Positions 1-7,465 are shown, counted from the stretch's first letter. The stretch: DNA of 13,244 nucleotides from DAOTTI01 sp034437795 (GCA_034437795.1 DAOTTI010000295.1:1-13244), one strand, 5' to 3'. The notes: a model not told the origin generated them from the letters alone. Numbers and translations are program-made.

Positions 1-1118
1 AGCAGGGGCGCCTCCGGCGCGCCCACGGCCGGCTCTCGGTCCGCACCGGCGCGGCCCCCGATCGCTGCCGGCTGGAGCGCCGGCACCGGCGCGAAGGCTT
101 TCAGCGCCTCCCGCACGGCGTTACGCACGAGCGTGAAGACCAGGCGATCCCGCCGCAGGCGGATCTCGGTCTTGGCCGGATGGACGTTCACGTCCACGTC
201 CTCCGGCGGGATGGCGAGGTGGATGGCGGCCAGGGGGTGCCGGCCGATGGGCAGCAGGGTGTGATAGGCCTCTTCTAGGGCATACGTCAGCATCTGGCTG
301 CGGACCAGGCGCCCGTTCACGCCGAAGGTGCAATAGAGGCGCGTGTTCCGGTGCTCCGCCGGCGGCGAGCAGTAGCCCCCCACCCTGATCCCCTCCTCCT
401 CCACCTCCGGCAGGGCCAGCATCTGCTGCGCCACGGCCGGGCCAAAGACGGCGGCAAGCGTCTCCCGCAGATCGCCCCGCCCCGGGGCCTGCAGCGCGAG
501 GTGCCCGTCCACCTCCAATAACAGGCGGACGGACGGCGCGATCAGCGCCAGCTGGTGGCACAGGGCGATGATCTGGCGCGTCTCCCCCGCGGCGGTGCGC
601 TGGAAGGCGTGGCGCGCCGGCACGTTGAAGAAGAGGTGGCGCACCGTGACGGTGGTGCCTTCTGGCCCTCCGGCCGGCCCCTGCGCTACCACGCGCCCCC
701 CTTCCACGCGCACGACCCGCCCCGCGGCCGCCCCGCGGGCGCGGCTCACCAGCTCCAGGTGGGACACGGCCGCGATGCTCGCCAGCGCCTCCCCGCGAAA
801 GCCAAGCGTCCGCACCCGAGACAGGTCGTCAAACGAGGCCAGCTTGCTCGTGGCGTGCCGGCAGACGGCCAGCGGCAGGTCATCCGGCGCGATGCCGATG
901 CCGTTATCGCTCACGCGGATCAGCTGCAGGCCGCCCCGCTGGAGCTCGATCCGCACCATGGTGGCCCCCGCGTCGATCGCGTTCTCCACCAGTTCCTTGA
1001 CCACCGACGCCGGCCGCTCCACTACCTCGCCGGCGGCGATCTTTGCCACGACGTCCGGCGGGAGGATGCGAATGCGCTGCACCTCCCGCGTTGCGCGCGC
1101 CGTTTCGGTCGGTGCCAT
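1..1118 (-). CDS. mutL: DNA mismatch repair protein MutL (N-terminal part, runs off the left edge)
   Basis: MutL couples mismatch recognition by MutS to strand incision and removal. It is a GHKL-fold ATPase that works as a dimer in the cytoplasm. The first 372 residues are visible. The GHKL motifs stand in order: KELVENAIDAGA at about 41-52 (catalytic Glu42, Mg-binding Asn46), DNGIGI at 71-76, RHATSKL at 88-94 and TLGFRGEALASI at 104-115. NVPAR follows near 165-169, and a VDVNVHPAKTEIR block closes the transducer domain. The ATG at 1118 is supported by an upstream GGAGAGAGGG ribosome-binding site and leaves about 20 residues before the family homology. The visible part ends in a Pro/Ala-rich stretch, probably the linker to the dimerisation/endonuclease domain, which lies outside. 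The folate gene on the same strand sits 105 bases upstream, so the two may be cotranscribed. Identification is secure; full length and the endonuclease motif cannot be judged. Confidence 0.96.
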   Translation of the reverse strand, partial: MAPTETARATREVQRIRILPPDVVAKIAAGEVVERPASVVKELVENAIDAGATMVRIELQRGGLQLIRVSDNGIGIAPDDLPLAVCRHATSKLASFDDLSRVRTLGFRGEALASIAAVSHLELVSRARGAAAGRVVRVEGGRVVAQGPAGGPEGTTVTVRHLFFNVPARHAFQRTAAGETRQIIALCHQLALIAPSVRLLLEVDGHLALQAPGRGDLRETLAAVFGPAVAQQMLALPEVEEEGIRVGGYCSPPAEHRNTRLYCTFGVNGRLVRSQMLTYALEEAYHTLLPIGRHPLAAIHLAIPPEDVDVNVHPAKTEIRLRRDRLVFTLVRNAVREALKAFAPVPALQPAAIGGRAGADREPAVGAPEAPL

Positions 1119-1185
1119 CGCCCTCTCTCCGGTCAGCGCTCCCGTCGGCTCCTTTGTCTTACCACTCCGAAACGCTTCACCGGCA

Positions 1186-1204
1186 CGGCCGGTCTCGCCG
1201 GCCG
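1186..1204. repeat. Perfect inverted repeat between the folate gene and mutL
   Basis: CGGCCGG and CCGGCCG form a perfect 7-base stem around a 5-base loop in the 105-base gap between the folate-enzyme stop and the mutL start. No T-tract follows on the minus strand, so an intrinsic terminator is not well supported. It may be an mRNA hairpin that attenuates or separates the two genes. The role is inferred. Confidence 0.4.
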
Positions 1205-1223
1205 GCGCGCCGTGGGAGCCGCG

Positions 1224-1868
1224 TCACGGCGCGGCCATTCGGCGCTCGACTGTGGCCAGGACCGCCTCCTTGCGATCCGCCGTCCCTGCCAGGAGCCGGT
1301 CAAGCTCCGCCTCCGTTTGTTGGACGAAGCCAGGGTCACGGATCTGCGCCAGGTTCACCCGCACGTTGATCGCGCTGGCGCGCAGCGCCGCCTCTGCCAG
1401 CAGCGCCGCCACACCGGCATCTGAGACCAGGCGGGGATTCCCCGCCTCAGCCACCGTCGCGGCTAGCTCCAGCAGGCGCCGGCAGATCCGCGCCATCGCC
1501 AGCGGGGGCGCGGCCGCCCCTCGCAGCGCCTCCTGCAGGGCCTGCCGGCGGGCCTGGCGCTCCTCGTCGCTGGATCGGGGGAGCTTGAGCGCCGCGGCCA
1601 CGGCGGCATAGGCTCGCTCATCGTCCGCCATCAGGCGCAGCAGCTCGCCTCGCAGGCGCTCGGCCTCCTCCTGGGCTTCCCTGACCTGCGCCTCCACCGC
1701 GGCGTACTGAGGCCGCCCAACGGTGAGATTGGCGACCATCGAGACCAGCGCGGCCCCCATCGCGCCGGCCAGCGCCGCCGCGCTTCCCCCTCCCGGCACG
1801 GGCGCCGGCGACGCCAGCGCCTCCAGGTAGCCGGTGATGTCGCCGGCCGGCTGCTCTCGCTCCACCAT
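1224..1868 (-). CDS. fchA: Cyclodeaminase/cyclohydrolase family protein (FTCD C-domain-like; probable methenyltetrahydrofolate cyclohydrolase)
   Basis: This 214-residue protein belongs to the formiminotransferase-cyclodeaminase C-domain family, whose stand-alone bacterial members act as formimidoyl-THF cyclodeaminase or as methenyl-THF cyclohydrolase (FchA). Family marks are PVPGGGSAAALAGAMGAAL starting near residue 23 followed by MVANLTVGR, a DDERAYAAVAAALKLP segment, and the C-terminal GNPRLVSDAGVAALLAEAA block followed by INVRVNL. The length matches stand-alone members. I chose the ATG at 1868 because GGAG lies 8 bases upstream and homology begins soon after. The frame stays open to 2102, but the extra 78 residues are Pro/Gly-rich, run through repeat sequence and look non-coding. 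No formiminotransferase, histidine-degradation or formate-THF ligase gene is adjacent, so the exact reaction is inferred from the family. It is followed by mutL on the same strand. Family secure; cyclohydrolase versus cyclodeaminase unresolved. Confidence 0.85.
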   Translation of the reverse strand: MVEREQPAGDITGYLEALASPAPVPGGGSAAALAGAMGAALVSMVANLTVGRPQYAAVEAQVREAQEEAERLRGELLRLMADDERAYAAVAAALKLPRSSDEERQARRQALQEALRGAAAPPLAMARICRRLLELAATVAEAGNPRLVSDAGVAALLAEAALRASAINVRVNLAQIRDPGFVQQTEAELDRLLAGTADRKEAVLATVERRMAAP

Positions 1869-1920
1869 GACGCGTGCTCCGAACGACCGAGGATACCCCA
1901 CGGCGCTACCGTCGCTCGGA

Positions 1921-1952
1921 GGGAGTGGCGAGTTGGGAGTGGGGAGTAGCGA
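1921..1952. repeat. GAGT(A/T)GCGAG-type short tandem repeat, copy 1
   Basis: Several imperfect units of the form GGGAGTGGCGAGTTGGGAGTGG..GAGTAGCGAG lie head to tail about 55 bases upstream of the folate-gene start codon. The same kind of repeat, with exact GAGTAGCGA units, recurs just upstream of glpK at 10246-10278. It is probably a dispersed low-complexity repeat. No function is evident. Confidence 0.55.
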
Positions 1953-2126
1953 GGCCCCGCCGGCGCACGGGCAGAGTAAATACAACGGCGGACCGCACGG
2001 AATAAGGGGGAACACCCGCGTAGGGCCCAGGACGTCCGTCGGGTCCGTACGAGCCATCCCGATGAGCGCCTGTGGCGGGTCGGAAGGGCGGACGGACCTC
2101 ACCCCCTTCGGGCGGGGCCAAGCCGC

Positions 2127-2170
2127 GCGGCGGGGCCGGGTAGGGCAGGGGTGCGGCGCGGCCCCGCCGC
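2127..2170. repeat. Perfect 11-base inverted repeat
   Basis: GCGGCGGGGCC at 2127-2137 is exactly complementary to GGCCCCGCCGC at 2160-2170, with a 22-base G-rich spacer. It could form a stable hairpin in the divergent gap, but no T-tract follows on either side. It may be part of the dispersed repeat family of this genome. Confidence 0.45.
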
Positions 2171-2314
2171 CCCTCTGCGCGTTGGCGAGGGGGCACGACG
2201 GCTAGGCAGGGCTCGCCATCCGCGCGGTGGGGCCATCACCCAGATGCCCAGCCGCGCAGGGAGGGCTTCCGAGGCCGCGCCTGGCGGTGCGTGCCCTGAT
2301 CTGGCCACAGGTTC

Positions 2315-2320
2315 CATAAT
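2315..2320 (+). promoter_or_regulatory. Candidate -10 box for miaA-dapF
   Basis: CATAAT matches five of six bases of the sigma-70/sigmaA -10 consensus in otherwise G/C-rich DNA and lies about 70 bases before the chosen miaA start. No convincing -35 hexamer stands 16-18 bases upstream. The call rests on one hexamer and its position only. Confidence 0.3.
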
Positions 2321-2387
2321 GTAGGGGGGACCGGGAGTGTGGGCGACCTGGCTACGTCGTGGCCAGAGAGGTATGGAGGTGACAGGG

Positions 2388-3380
2388 GTGTCGGATACCA
2401 TCCTGGCCCTGGTCGGTCCCACCGCCACCGGCAAGACCGCCCTGGCCATCACCCTGGCCGACCACCTGCCGGTGGAGGTCGTCTCGGCCGACTCGCGCAT
2501 GGTGTACCGCTGGATGGACATCGGCACGGCCAAGCCTTCCCGAGCGGAGCAGCAGCGAGCGCCGCACCACCTGATCGACGTGGTTGATCCCGACGAGCCG
2601 TACTCCGTCGCCCTGTACCAGCGTCAGGCCCTGGCTGCCATCGGGCGCATCCAGGCCCGCCGGCGCTTGCCCGTGCTCGTCGGCGGCACGGGGCTGTACG
2701 TCCGCGCCGTGTGCGACGGCCTCCAGATCCCAGCCATTCCCCCCGACCCGGGGTACCGCGCGGCGCTGGAGGAGCGGGCCGCGCGCGAAGGCTGGGCCGC
2801 GCTCCAGGCCGAGCTGGCGCGCGTGGACCCTGAGAGCGCATCCCGCATTGATCCGCGCAACGTCCGGCGCGTGATCCGCGCCCTTGAGGTCTACCACGCC
2901 ACCGGCGTCCCCTTTTCCGCCTGGCAGCGCCAGGCCCCGCCGCCGTTCCGCACCATCTTCATCGGCCTCAATCTAGCGCGAGACGACCTGTATCGCCGCA
3001 TCAACGAGCGCGTCGACCAGCAGGTCCGCGCCGGCCTGGTGGACGAGGTGCGGTCCCTGCTTGATCGGGGGTACGATGTAGGCTTGACGTCCATGAGCGG
3101 GTTCGGGTATCGCGAGATGGCCCAGTATCTCCTGGGCGAGCTGGACCTGCCGACGGCGATCGAGCGCTACAAGCGGGCCACGCGCCGGTACGCCAAGCGC
3201 CAGCTCACCTGGTTCCGTCCGGACCGGCGGATCCACTGGCTCGACGCGGCCTCCGCCACGCCCGAAGACGTCATCCACATTCTGGAGGAAGCGCGGTCCT
3301 CCGCTCCGGCGGACGATGGCCGTCCGTCTGCGACGGCGCCGGTGGCCAGTCCCGCTCCGCTGGAGCCCGGGTCCAGGTGA
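2388..3380 (+). CDS. miaA: tRNA dimethylallyltransferase MiaA
   Basis: MiaA transfers a dimethylallyl group to N6 of A37 in tRNAs reading UNN codons, the first step toward ms2i6A. The 330-residue length is usual for the family. Visible marks are the P-loop GPTATGKT at residues 10-17, ADSR then VYR and DIGTAKP (34-50), the LVGGTGLYVRAV segment near 98-109, RNVRRVIRALEVYHATG in the middle, the SGFGYREM stretch and KRQLTWFR near the C-terminus. I chose the GTG at 2388 because GGAGGTGA lies 5 bases upstream, a near-ideal ribosome-binding site, and the protein then starts four residues before the first beta strand, as in relatives. The frame is open further upstream (GTG 2337, ATG 2373), but those starts lack good sites. 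The segment usually written SRQVY reads SRMVY; this position varies in the family. The dapF start lies four bases after its stop. Confidence 0.95.
   Translation: MSDTILALVGPTATGKTALAITLADHLPVEVVSADSRMVYRWMDIGTAKPSRAEQQRAPHHLIDVVDPDEPYSVALYQRQALAAIGRIQARRRLPVLVGGTGLYVRAVCDGLQIPAIPPDPGYRAALEERAAREGWAALQAELARVDPESASRIDPRNVRRVIRALEVYHATGVPFSAWQRQAPPPFRTIFIGLNLARDDLYRRINERVDQQVRAGLVDEVRSLLDRGYDVGLTSMSGFGYREMAQYLLGELDLPTAIERYKRATRRYAKRQLTWFRPDRRIHWLDAASATPEDVIHILEEARSSAPADDGRPSATAPVASPAPLEPGSR
3375..3380 (+). promoter_or_regulatory. dapF ribosome-binding site overlapping the miaA stop codon
   Basis: AGGTGA ends in the miaA stop codon TGA and sits 4 bases before the dapF GTG start. The overlap suggests translational coupling of the two genes and decides the dapF start among several in-frame candidates. 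Confidence 0.6.
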
Positions 3381-3384
3381 GCAC

Positions 3385-4344
3385 GTGAGCACGATCACTC
3401 CCCTCGCCTTCGCCAAGCTGCACGGCGCCGGCAACGACTTCGCCGTCGTCGATGGACGGCCTCTGGTAGGAGTGGGGGTGGACTGGGCGGCCCTGGCGCG
3501 CCAGATGTGCGACCGCCACTTCGGCGTCGGCGCGGACGGCTTGCTCGTCGCCGTCCCGGCCCAGGGGCGGCAGGCCCGGGTGGGCATGCGCATGTTCAAT
3601 CCGGACGGCAGCGAGTCGGAGATGTGCGGCAACGGCCTGCGCTGCTTCGTCCGCTGGCTGGCCGAGCGGGGCGAGCTGGCGCCCGGCGCGGTGCCGGTTG
3701 AGACGGGCGCGGGCGTGCTCACCGCCTTTCTCGACGGCCGGCTGGAGGTGACGGTGGACATGGGCGCTCCCCGCCTGGCGCCCGCCGAGATCCCGCTTTC
3801 CCCCGAGGCCGCTGCCGGCCAGCCTCCTGCCGGCCCCGTCCTCCACCTGCCGCTCCGCGTCCGCGGCACGGGGAGCGATGTGGGACACGACAGCTCCCTG
3901 CTGGACGCCACCTGCGTCTCGATGGGGAACCCCCACGCCGTCATCTTCGTCTCTGACGTGGAGGCGGTCCCGCTGGACGCCATCGGCCCCGCGATCGAGC
4001 GCCATCCCTCTTTTCCAGCGCGCACCAACGTCGAGCTGTGCCAGGTGCTGGCCCGCGATCGCCTGCGGGTCCGCGTGTGGGAGCGGGGGGCAGGGGCGAC
4101 CCTGGCCTGCGGCACCGGCGCCTGCGCCGCCGCCGTCGCGGCCCGCCTTCAGGGCCTGGTCGACGCCAGCGTGACTGTCCAGCTTCCGGGGGGCTCCCTC
4201 GCCGTCGAATGGCCCGGCCCGGCGCTGCCGTCCGGGCCCGCGCCGGAGGCGCTGAGCCGACTGCCGGCCGTCCTGCTGCGCGGGCCGGCGGAGTACGTCT
4301 TCGACGGGCAGTGGCGCGCGCCCCTTCCGCTCCTGTCGCCATGA
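3385..4344 (+). CDS. dapF: Diaminopimelate epimerase DapF
   Basis: DapF interconverts LL- and meso-diaminopimelate in the cytoplasm, feeding lysine and peptidoglycan synthesis, without a cofactor and with two cysteines as acid/base pair. Both are present: Cys81 in SEMCGNGLRCF and Cys242 in LACGTGACA. Substrate-binding elements are also visible: GAGNDF at 14-19, FNPDGSESE at 71-79, GNPHAV at 181-186, TNVELCQV at 214-221 and ERGAGATLACGTG at 233-245. The 319-residue length is slightly above the usual 270-280, with extra Pro/Ala/Gly-rich sequence around 132-165 that looks like a surface insertion. The GTG at 3385 was chosen for the AGGTGA site and because homology begins at residue 8. The frame is open 23 codons further upstream, inside the miaA 3' end. 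Coupling to a tRNA-modification gene is probably a matter of shared transcription rather than shared function. Confidence 0.96.
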   Translation: MSTITPLAFAKLHGAGNDFAVVDGRPLVGVGVDWAALARQMCDRHFGVGADGLLVAVPAQGRQARVGMRMFNPDGSESEMCGNGLRCFVRWLAERGELAPGAVPVETGAGVLTAFLDGRLEVTVDMGAPRLAPAEIPLSPEAAAGQPPAGPVLHLPLRVRGTGSDVGHDSSLLDATCVSMGNPHAVIFVSDVEAVPLDAIGPAIERHPSFPARTNVELCQVLARDRLRVRVWERGAGATLACGTGACAAAVAARLQGLVDASVTVQLPGGSLAVEWPGPALPSGPAPEALSRLPAVLLRGPAEYVFDGQWRAPLPLLSP

Positions 4345-4572
4345 GCGGTACCGGCCGTGGCCGATGCCCCGCCGCCTTCCGGCCCGCGCTAGACTATGAG
4401 GTGCCCGGTCGGGACACGCCTCTCCCGCGGCGACGTGACGTCTCTCCAGCGCCGGCAACGTAGCGCGCCGGTGCCCAGGTAGAGGCATGCGTCGCCTAGA
4501 GCAGGTAACGAAAGGCGTGTACGGCGGGCCTAGTAAGGTCTAGCAACAAGAAGTAACGCACTCGAAGAGCCA
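4345..4572. other. 228-base gap between dapF and hflX with a less GC-rich leader
   Basis: No gene is visible. The first half is C/G-rich. From about 4480 to 4600 the base composition becomes noticeably richer in A, with repeated TAACG and CTAG words, unlike the rest of the window. A small stem (CGCCT at 4493-4497 with AGGCG) can form. The shift suggests a promoter or leader for hflX, but no clear -35/-10 pair is seen. A tRNA was considered and not supported. Confidence 0.4.
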
Positions 4573-6006
4573 GTGGTAGAACGACGGTACCGTACGCAGA
4601 TGAACTGGGCCGCCGGCCTGGTGGCGAGCGTCCCCACGGCCGGCAGCGACCTGGCCAGCCTCCGGCCGCCGGTCGAGCGCGCCGTGCTGGTGGGGGTCGA
4701 GCTACGTGACGAGGCGAGCCGCGCGCGCGGCAACGGGGCGCTGGCCCGCGCCCGTGGCGCGGGGGCCACGCTCCGGCTATACGATTCCCTGGCGGAGCTG
4801 GAGCAGCTGACGCTCACGGCCGGCGCCGACATCGTGGGGGAAGTCACCCAGAAGCTCGACCACCCCGATCCCGCCACCTTCATTGGCAAGGGCAAGGTGG
4901 AGGAGCTGAAGGAGCTGGTCCAGGAGACCCGCGCCGACCTGGTCATTTTCGACGACGAGCTGACCCCATCGCAGCAGCGCAACCTCGAGAACGCGCTGCG
5001 GGTCAAGATCGTGGACCGTACGGCGCTGATCCTGGATATTTTCGCCCAGCGGGCGCATACGCGGGAGGGCCAGCTCCAGGTGGAGCTGGCGCAACTCGAA
5101 TACCTCCTGCCCCGCCTGTCCCAGCTCTGGGTGCAGTTCTCCCGCCTGGGCGGCGCGGCCGCTGGCGGGGGCGGCCGGATCGCGACGCGCGGCCCAGGCG
5201 AGACCCAGCTGGAGGTGGACCGGCGCGCCATCCGGCGCAAGATCGCCGACCTGAAGGACAAGATCAAGGAGATCAGCGCGCACCGCCAGCTCTACCGGAC
5301 CCGGCGCAAGCGGGAGTCGCTCCCCGTCCTGGCCCTGGTCGGCTACACCAATGCCGGCAAGAGCACGCTGCTGCGCGCCCTGGCCGGCGCCGACGTGCTC
5401 ATTGAAGACAAGCTCTTCGCCACGCTCGACCCGACGACCAGGCGGGTGGAGCTGCCCGGGGGCCAGCAGGTGCTGGTCACGGACACAGTCGGGTTCATCC
5501 AGCGTCTGCCGACCGCCCTCGTCGCCGCCTTCAAGGCGACGCTGGAGGAGATCCACGACGCCGACGTGCTGGTCCACGTCGTTGACGTAACGCACCCCAA
5601 CCGGCGGGAGCAGATCCAGGCCGTCGGCCAGACGCTCGACGAGCTCGGCGTGGAGGAGAAGCCGGTCATCACCGCCCTGAACAAGGTGGACCGGCTCTCG
5701 CCCGAGGAGCGGGCGGCGCTGCCGCTGGACCAGTTCCCGAACGCCGTCCCCATCGCCGCCGCGTACGGCTGGGGGCTGGACCAGTTTCTGGCCACGGTGC
5801 AGGAGGTGCTGGCCGAGAGCGAGGATCGGGTGCACCTGCGCGTGCGGATCCCTTATCGCTCGGGCGACCTCGTCCGCCTCTTCCACGAGCGGGGCGTCGT
5901 TGAGGACGAGCAGTTCGGGCCGGAAGGTACGGAGCTACGCGGCACGGTTCCCCGCCGCTATGCCGGCCTCTTCGCTCCCTATGCCCTGGCCGGCCGGCGC
6001 CGGTAG
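4573..6006 (+). CDS. hflX: GTPase HflX
   Basis: HflX is a ribosome-binding GTPase that splits stalled or stress-damaged 70S ribosomes. The 477-residue protein has the full family layout: an N-terminal HflX domain (VLVGVELRDE near 39, DPATFIGKGKVEEL around 98-111), the linker signature RGPGETQLEVDRR from about 206, a basic coiled-coil stretch, then the TRAFAC GTPase domain with G1 GYTNAGKST (257-265), the FATLDPTTR segment, G3 DTVGF (304-308) and G4 NKVD (370-373). A short C-terminal beta domain follows. It is somewhat longer than the E. coli protein (426), mainly at the N-terminus. The start is uncertain: GTG 4573 has a weak GAAGAG upstream, and ATG 4600 has no ribosome-binding site but would also give a complete protein. 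It is the last gene of the plus-strand run. A hairpin and repeats follow its TAG stop. Confidence 0.95.
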   Translation: MVERRYRTQMNWAAGLVASVPTAGSDLASLRPPVERAVLVGVELRDEASRARGNGALARARGAGATLRLYDSLAELEQLTLTAGADIVGEVTQKLDHPDPATFIGKGKVEELKELVQETRADLVIFDDELTPSQQRNLENALRVKIVDRTALILDIFAQRAHTREGQLQVELAQLEYLLPRLSQLWVQFSRLGGAAAGGGGRIATRGPGETQLEVDRRAIRRKIADLKDKIKEISAHRQLYRTRRKRESLPVLALVGYTNAGKSTLLRALAGADVLIEDKLFATLDPTTRRVELPGGQQVLVTDTVGFIQRLPTALVAAFKATLEEIHDADVLVHVVDVTHPNRREQIQAVGQTLDELGVEEKPVITALNKVDRLSPEERAALPLDQFPNAVPIAAAYGWGLDQFLATVQEVLAESEDRVHLRVRIPYRSGDLVRLFHERGVVEDEQFGPEGTELRGTVPRRYAGLFAPYALAGRRR

Positions 6007-6079
6007 CCGGCCTTGTGAGCCTCAAGGGCGGGGCGAAGGGGCCGGTAGCCCGCCTTGAGCCTGAAGGGCGGGACGCGAG
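5999..6079. repeat. Two tandem ~39-base hairpin-forming repeats at the hflX 3' end
   Basis: Two copies of GCCGGTAGCC-(C/G)-GCCTTG..GAGCCT..AAGGGCGGG(A/G)CG stand 42 bases apart (first at 5999-6037, second at 6041-6079). The first copy contains the hflX TAG stop codon itself. Each can fold CCTT/AAGG stems around GAGCCT. They could act together as an end-of-transcript structure, although no T-tract follows. Repeat status is read from the sequence; the role is inferred. Confidence 0.55.
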
Positions 6080-6113
6080 ACGAAGGACGAAGCCGCGCGC
6101 CGGCACTCCCTGA

Positions 6114-6140
6114 CCGGGCGAGCGCCCGGCTCATTCATTC
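6114..6140 (+). terminator. Candidate intrinsic terminator for hflX
   Basis: CCGGGCG (6114-6120) pairs perfectly with CGCCCGG (6123-6129), followed by the T-enriched stretch CTCATTCATTC. The stem is GC-rich and the downstream bases are the most T-rich in this gap, but there is no unbroken T run. Confidence 0.45.
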
Positions 6141-6146
6141 TAGGCG

Positions 6147-6359
6147 GTGCCCTCCCCGCCGCCCGCTTCGCGGGCCCCCGCTCTCCCAGAGGGAGACAGG
6201 ACTGTCCGCTGGCCGTGCGTAATCCGGGCTAGCTGGAGCCCTCACCCAAGCTCCCTCCCAGACGGAGATGGAATTGCCCGCAGCCCGGCGGTCCAGAATG
6301 CTAGCCCCTTTCCCATCGGGAGAGGAAACTCAGCGCCAGCGATGCGTGATCGGGGCTAG
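6147..6359. repeat. Cluster of three degenerate C/G-rich intergenic repeats
   Basis: The stretch between hflX and the enolase-superfamily gene is made of three related units. Each begins with a CCCTC(C/A)CC-like run, then an imperfect CTCCC...GGGAG hairpin, then a purine-rich GGAA/GGAG word, and ends with GCTAG (two of them as GGGCTAG). The ends lie near 6232, 6304 and 6359. The last unit ends on the stop codon of the minus-strand gene. A GCCCG-CTTCG-CGGGC hairpin lies at 6161-6175. Related copies occur at 8527-8705, 10375-10446 and 12856-12922. No open frame with a credible start fills the gap. Confidence 0.55.
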
Positions 6360-7465
6360 GGCACGGTGAACCGCGCCACGGCGTCCTCGTCGAGCACCAG
6401 ACCAATCCCCGGGCGCTCCGGCACCTCGATCTCCCCGTTCCGCGGCTGGAGGCGCGCCGCCAGGACCCGCTCGAAGTTGTAGATGTCCTCCTCCAGGCGG
6501 AAGTACTCCACCGTCAGGCAGTTGGGCGCAGCCGCGGCCAGGTGCACGTGCAGGTCGGCGTGCCAGTGGGGCGCCACGGGGACGTCGAAGACCTCCGCGG
6601 CGCGCGCCACGCGCAGCCACTCCGAGACCCCGCCCAGCACGCCGGCGTCGGGCTGGAGGATGTCCGCCCCATGGCGCTCCAGCAGGGCGCGGAAGTCCCA
6701 CCGCGTCTGGTGGATCTCTCCGGTGGCGATCGGCACCTCGAGCTGCCGCGCCAGCTCGGCGTGCCCCTCCACATTGTCCGGCGGGAGCGGCTCCTCGAAC
6801 CACCAGGGGTCGAAGGGGGCGAAGGCGCGCGCCGCGCGCAGCGCCTCCGGCACAGTGCGATAGGCGTTGTTCGCGTCCAGCGCCAGGCGCCCGTGCGGCC
6901 CGATGACCTCGCGCGCGGCCTGCACCCGCGCCACATCCGCCTCCAGCGACGCCCCGCCGACCTTCATCTTGAAGTCATGAAAGCCCAGGTCCGCGTAGCG
7001 GGCCATCTCGGCGCGAATGGCGGCCACCGGATCCCCCGGCCGGTAGTAGCCGCCGCTGGCGTAGGCCGGCACCACGTTTCGGTATCCACCCAGGAGCCGG
7101 TACAGCGGCAGGCCCGCCTGCTTGCCCAGCAGGTCCCACAGGGCGATGTCGATGGCCGAGATCGCCCGCAGCAGGGCGCCGCGGCGTCCGATTAGCAGAA
7201 CCTCCTGGTACATCGCCGTCCAGTGCTGGTCGATCAGGCTGGCCTCCATCCCGACCAGCAGCGGAGCCAGCAGGTCCGTAATCGCTTCGCGCACCAGCCG
7301 CCCGCCCACGGTACCGGCGTAGGTATACCCTATGCCGGTCAGCCCCTCGCTCTCGATCCAGACCAGCACGAACTCCCGCGCCTGGAGGAGGCGTGTGGCG
7401 ATGCGGGTGGGCGTGGCCAGCGGGATGGCCAGCGCCGCCGCGCGCACGGTGTCGATCCTGCCCAT
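6356..7465 (-). CDS. Mandelate racemase/muconate lactonizing enzyme family protein (probable acid-sugar dehydratase)
   Basis: This is an enolase-superfamily enzyme of 369 residues, a typical length. Members abstract the proton alpha to a carboxylate in a Mg-stabilised enolate reaction. The N-terminal capping domain covers about 1-125, followed by the TIM barrel. Catalytic marks of the mandelate racemase subgroup are all visible: the KxK motif at Lys166-Met-Lys168, metal ligands Asp197 (DANNAY), Glu224 (FEEP) and Glu250 (TGE), and the His-Asp dyad Asp273 (QPDAG) and His300 (APHWH). This dyad is shared by many sugar-acid dehydratases, so dehydration of an aldonate or aldarate is the most likely reaction. 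The substrate cannot be read from the sequence, and no sugar transporter or aldolase is adjacent. The ATG at 7465 begins the normal first strand (VRAAALAIPL), but no clear ribosome-binding site precedes it. A TATCCT word lies 7 bases upstream. The gene is divergent from rsmG. Confidence 0.9.
   Translation of the reverse strand: MGRIDTVRAAALAIPLATPTRIATRLLQAREFVLVWIESEGLTGIGYTYAGTVGGRLVREAITDLLAPLLVGMEASLIDQHWTAMYQEVLLIGRRGALLRAISAIDIALWDLLGKQAGLPLYRLLGGYRNVVPAYASGGYYRPGDPVAAIRAEMARYADLGFHDFKMKVGGASLEADVARVQAAREVIGPHGRLALDANNAYRTVPEALRAARAFAPFDPWWFEEPLPPDNVEGHAELARQLEVPIATGEIHQTRWDFRALLERHGADILQPDAGVLGGVSEWLRVARAAEVFDVPVAPHWHADLHVHLAAAAPNCLTVEYFRLEEDIYNFERVLAARLQPRNGEIEVPERPGIGLVLDEDAVARFTVP

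Larger units (their letters stand above)
1869..2387. other. 519-base divergent intergenic region (folate gene / miaA)
   Basis: This gap separates the minus-strand folate gene from plus-strand miaA and must hold both promoters. It contains a GAGT-rich short repeat (1921-1952), a degenerate copy of the C/G-rich intergenic repeat near 2098-2119, a perfect 11-base inverted repeat (2127-2137 with 2160-2170), and a CATAAT -10-like hexamer before miaA. Open frames cross it on both strands, but they have repetitive Pro/Gly/Arg compositions, no ribosome-binding sites and no recognisable domain, so I see no gene here. Confidence 0.6.

Noticed and set aside
1869..2102. N-terminal extension of the folate enzyme up to 2102
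   Set aside because: The extra residues are low-complexity and cross a repeat. A good GGAG site fixes the start at 1868, and the family begins there.
2337..2387. Upstream GTG/ATG starts for miaA
   Set aside because: They lack a well-spaced ribosome-binding site, whereas GTG 2388 has GGAGGTGA 5 bases upstream and fits family N-termini.
4450..4560. Possible tRNA or small structured RNA before hflX
   Set aside because: No T-loop GTTCRA motif, acceptor stem or CCA-type end could be found. It is kept only as an unexplained leader.
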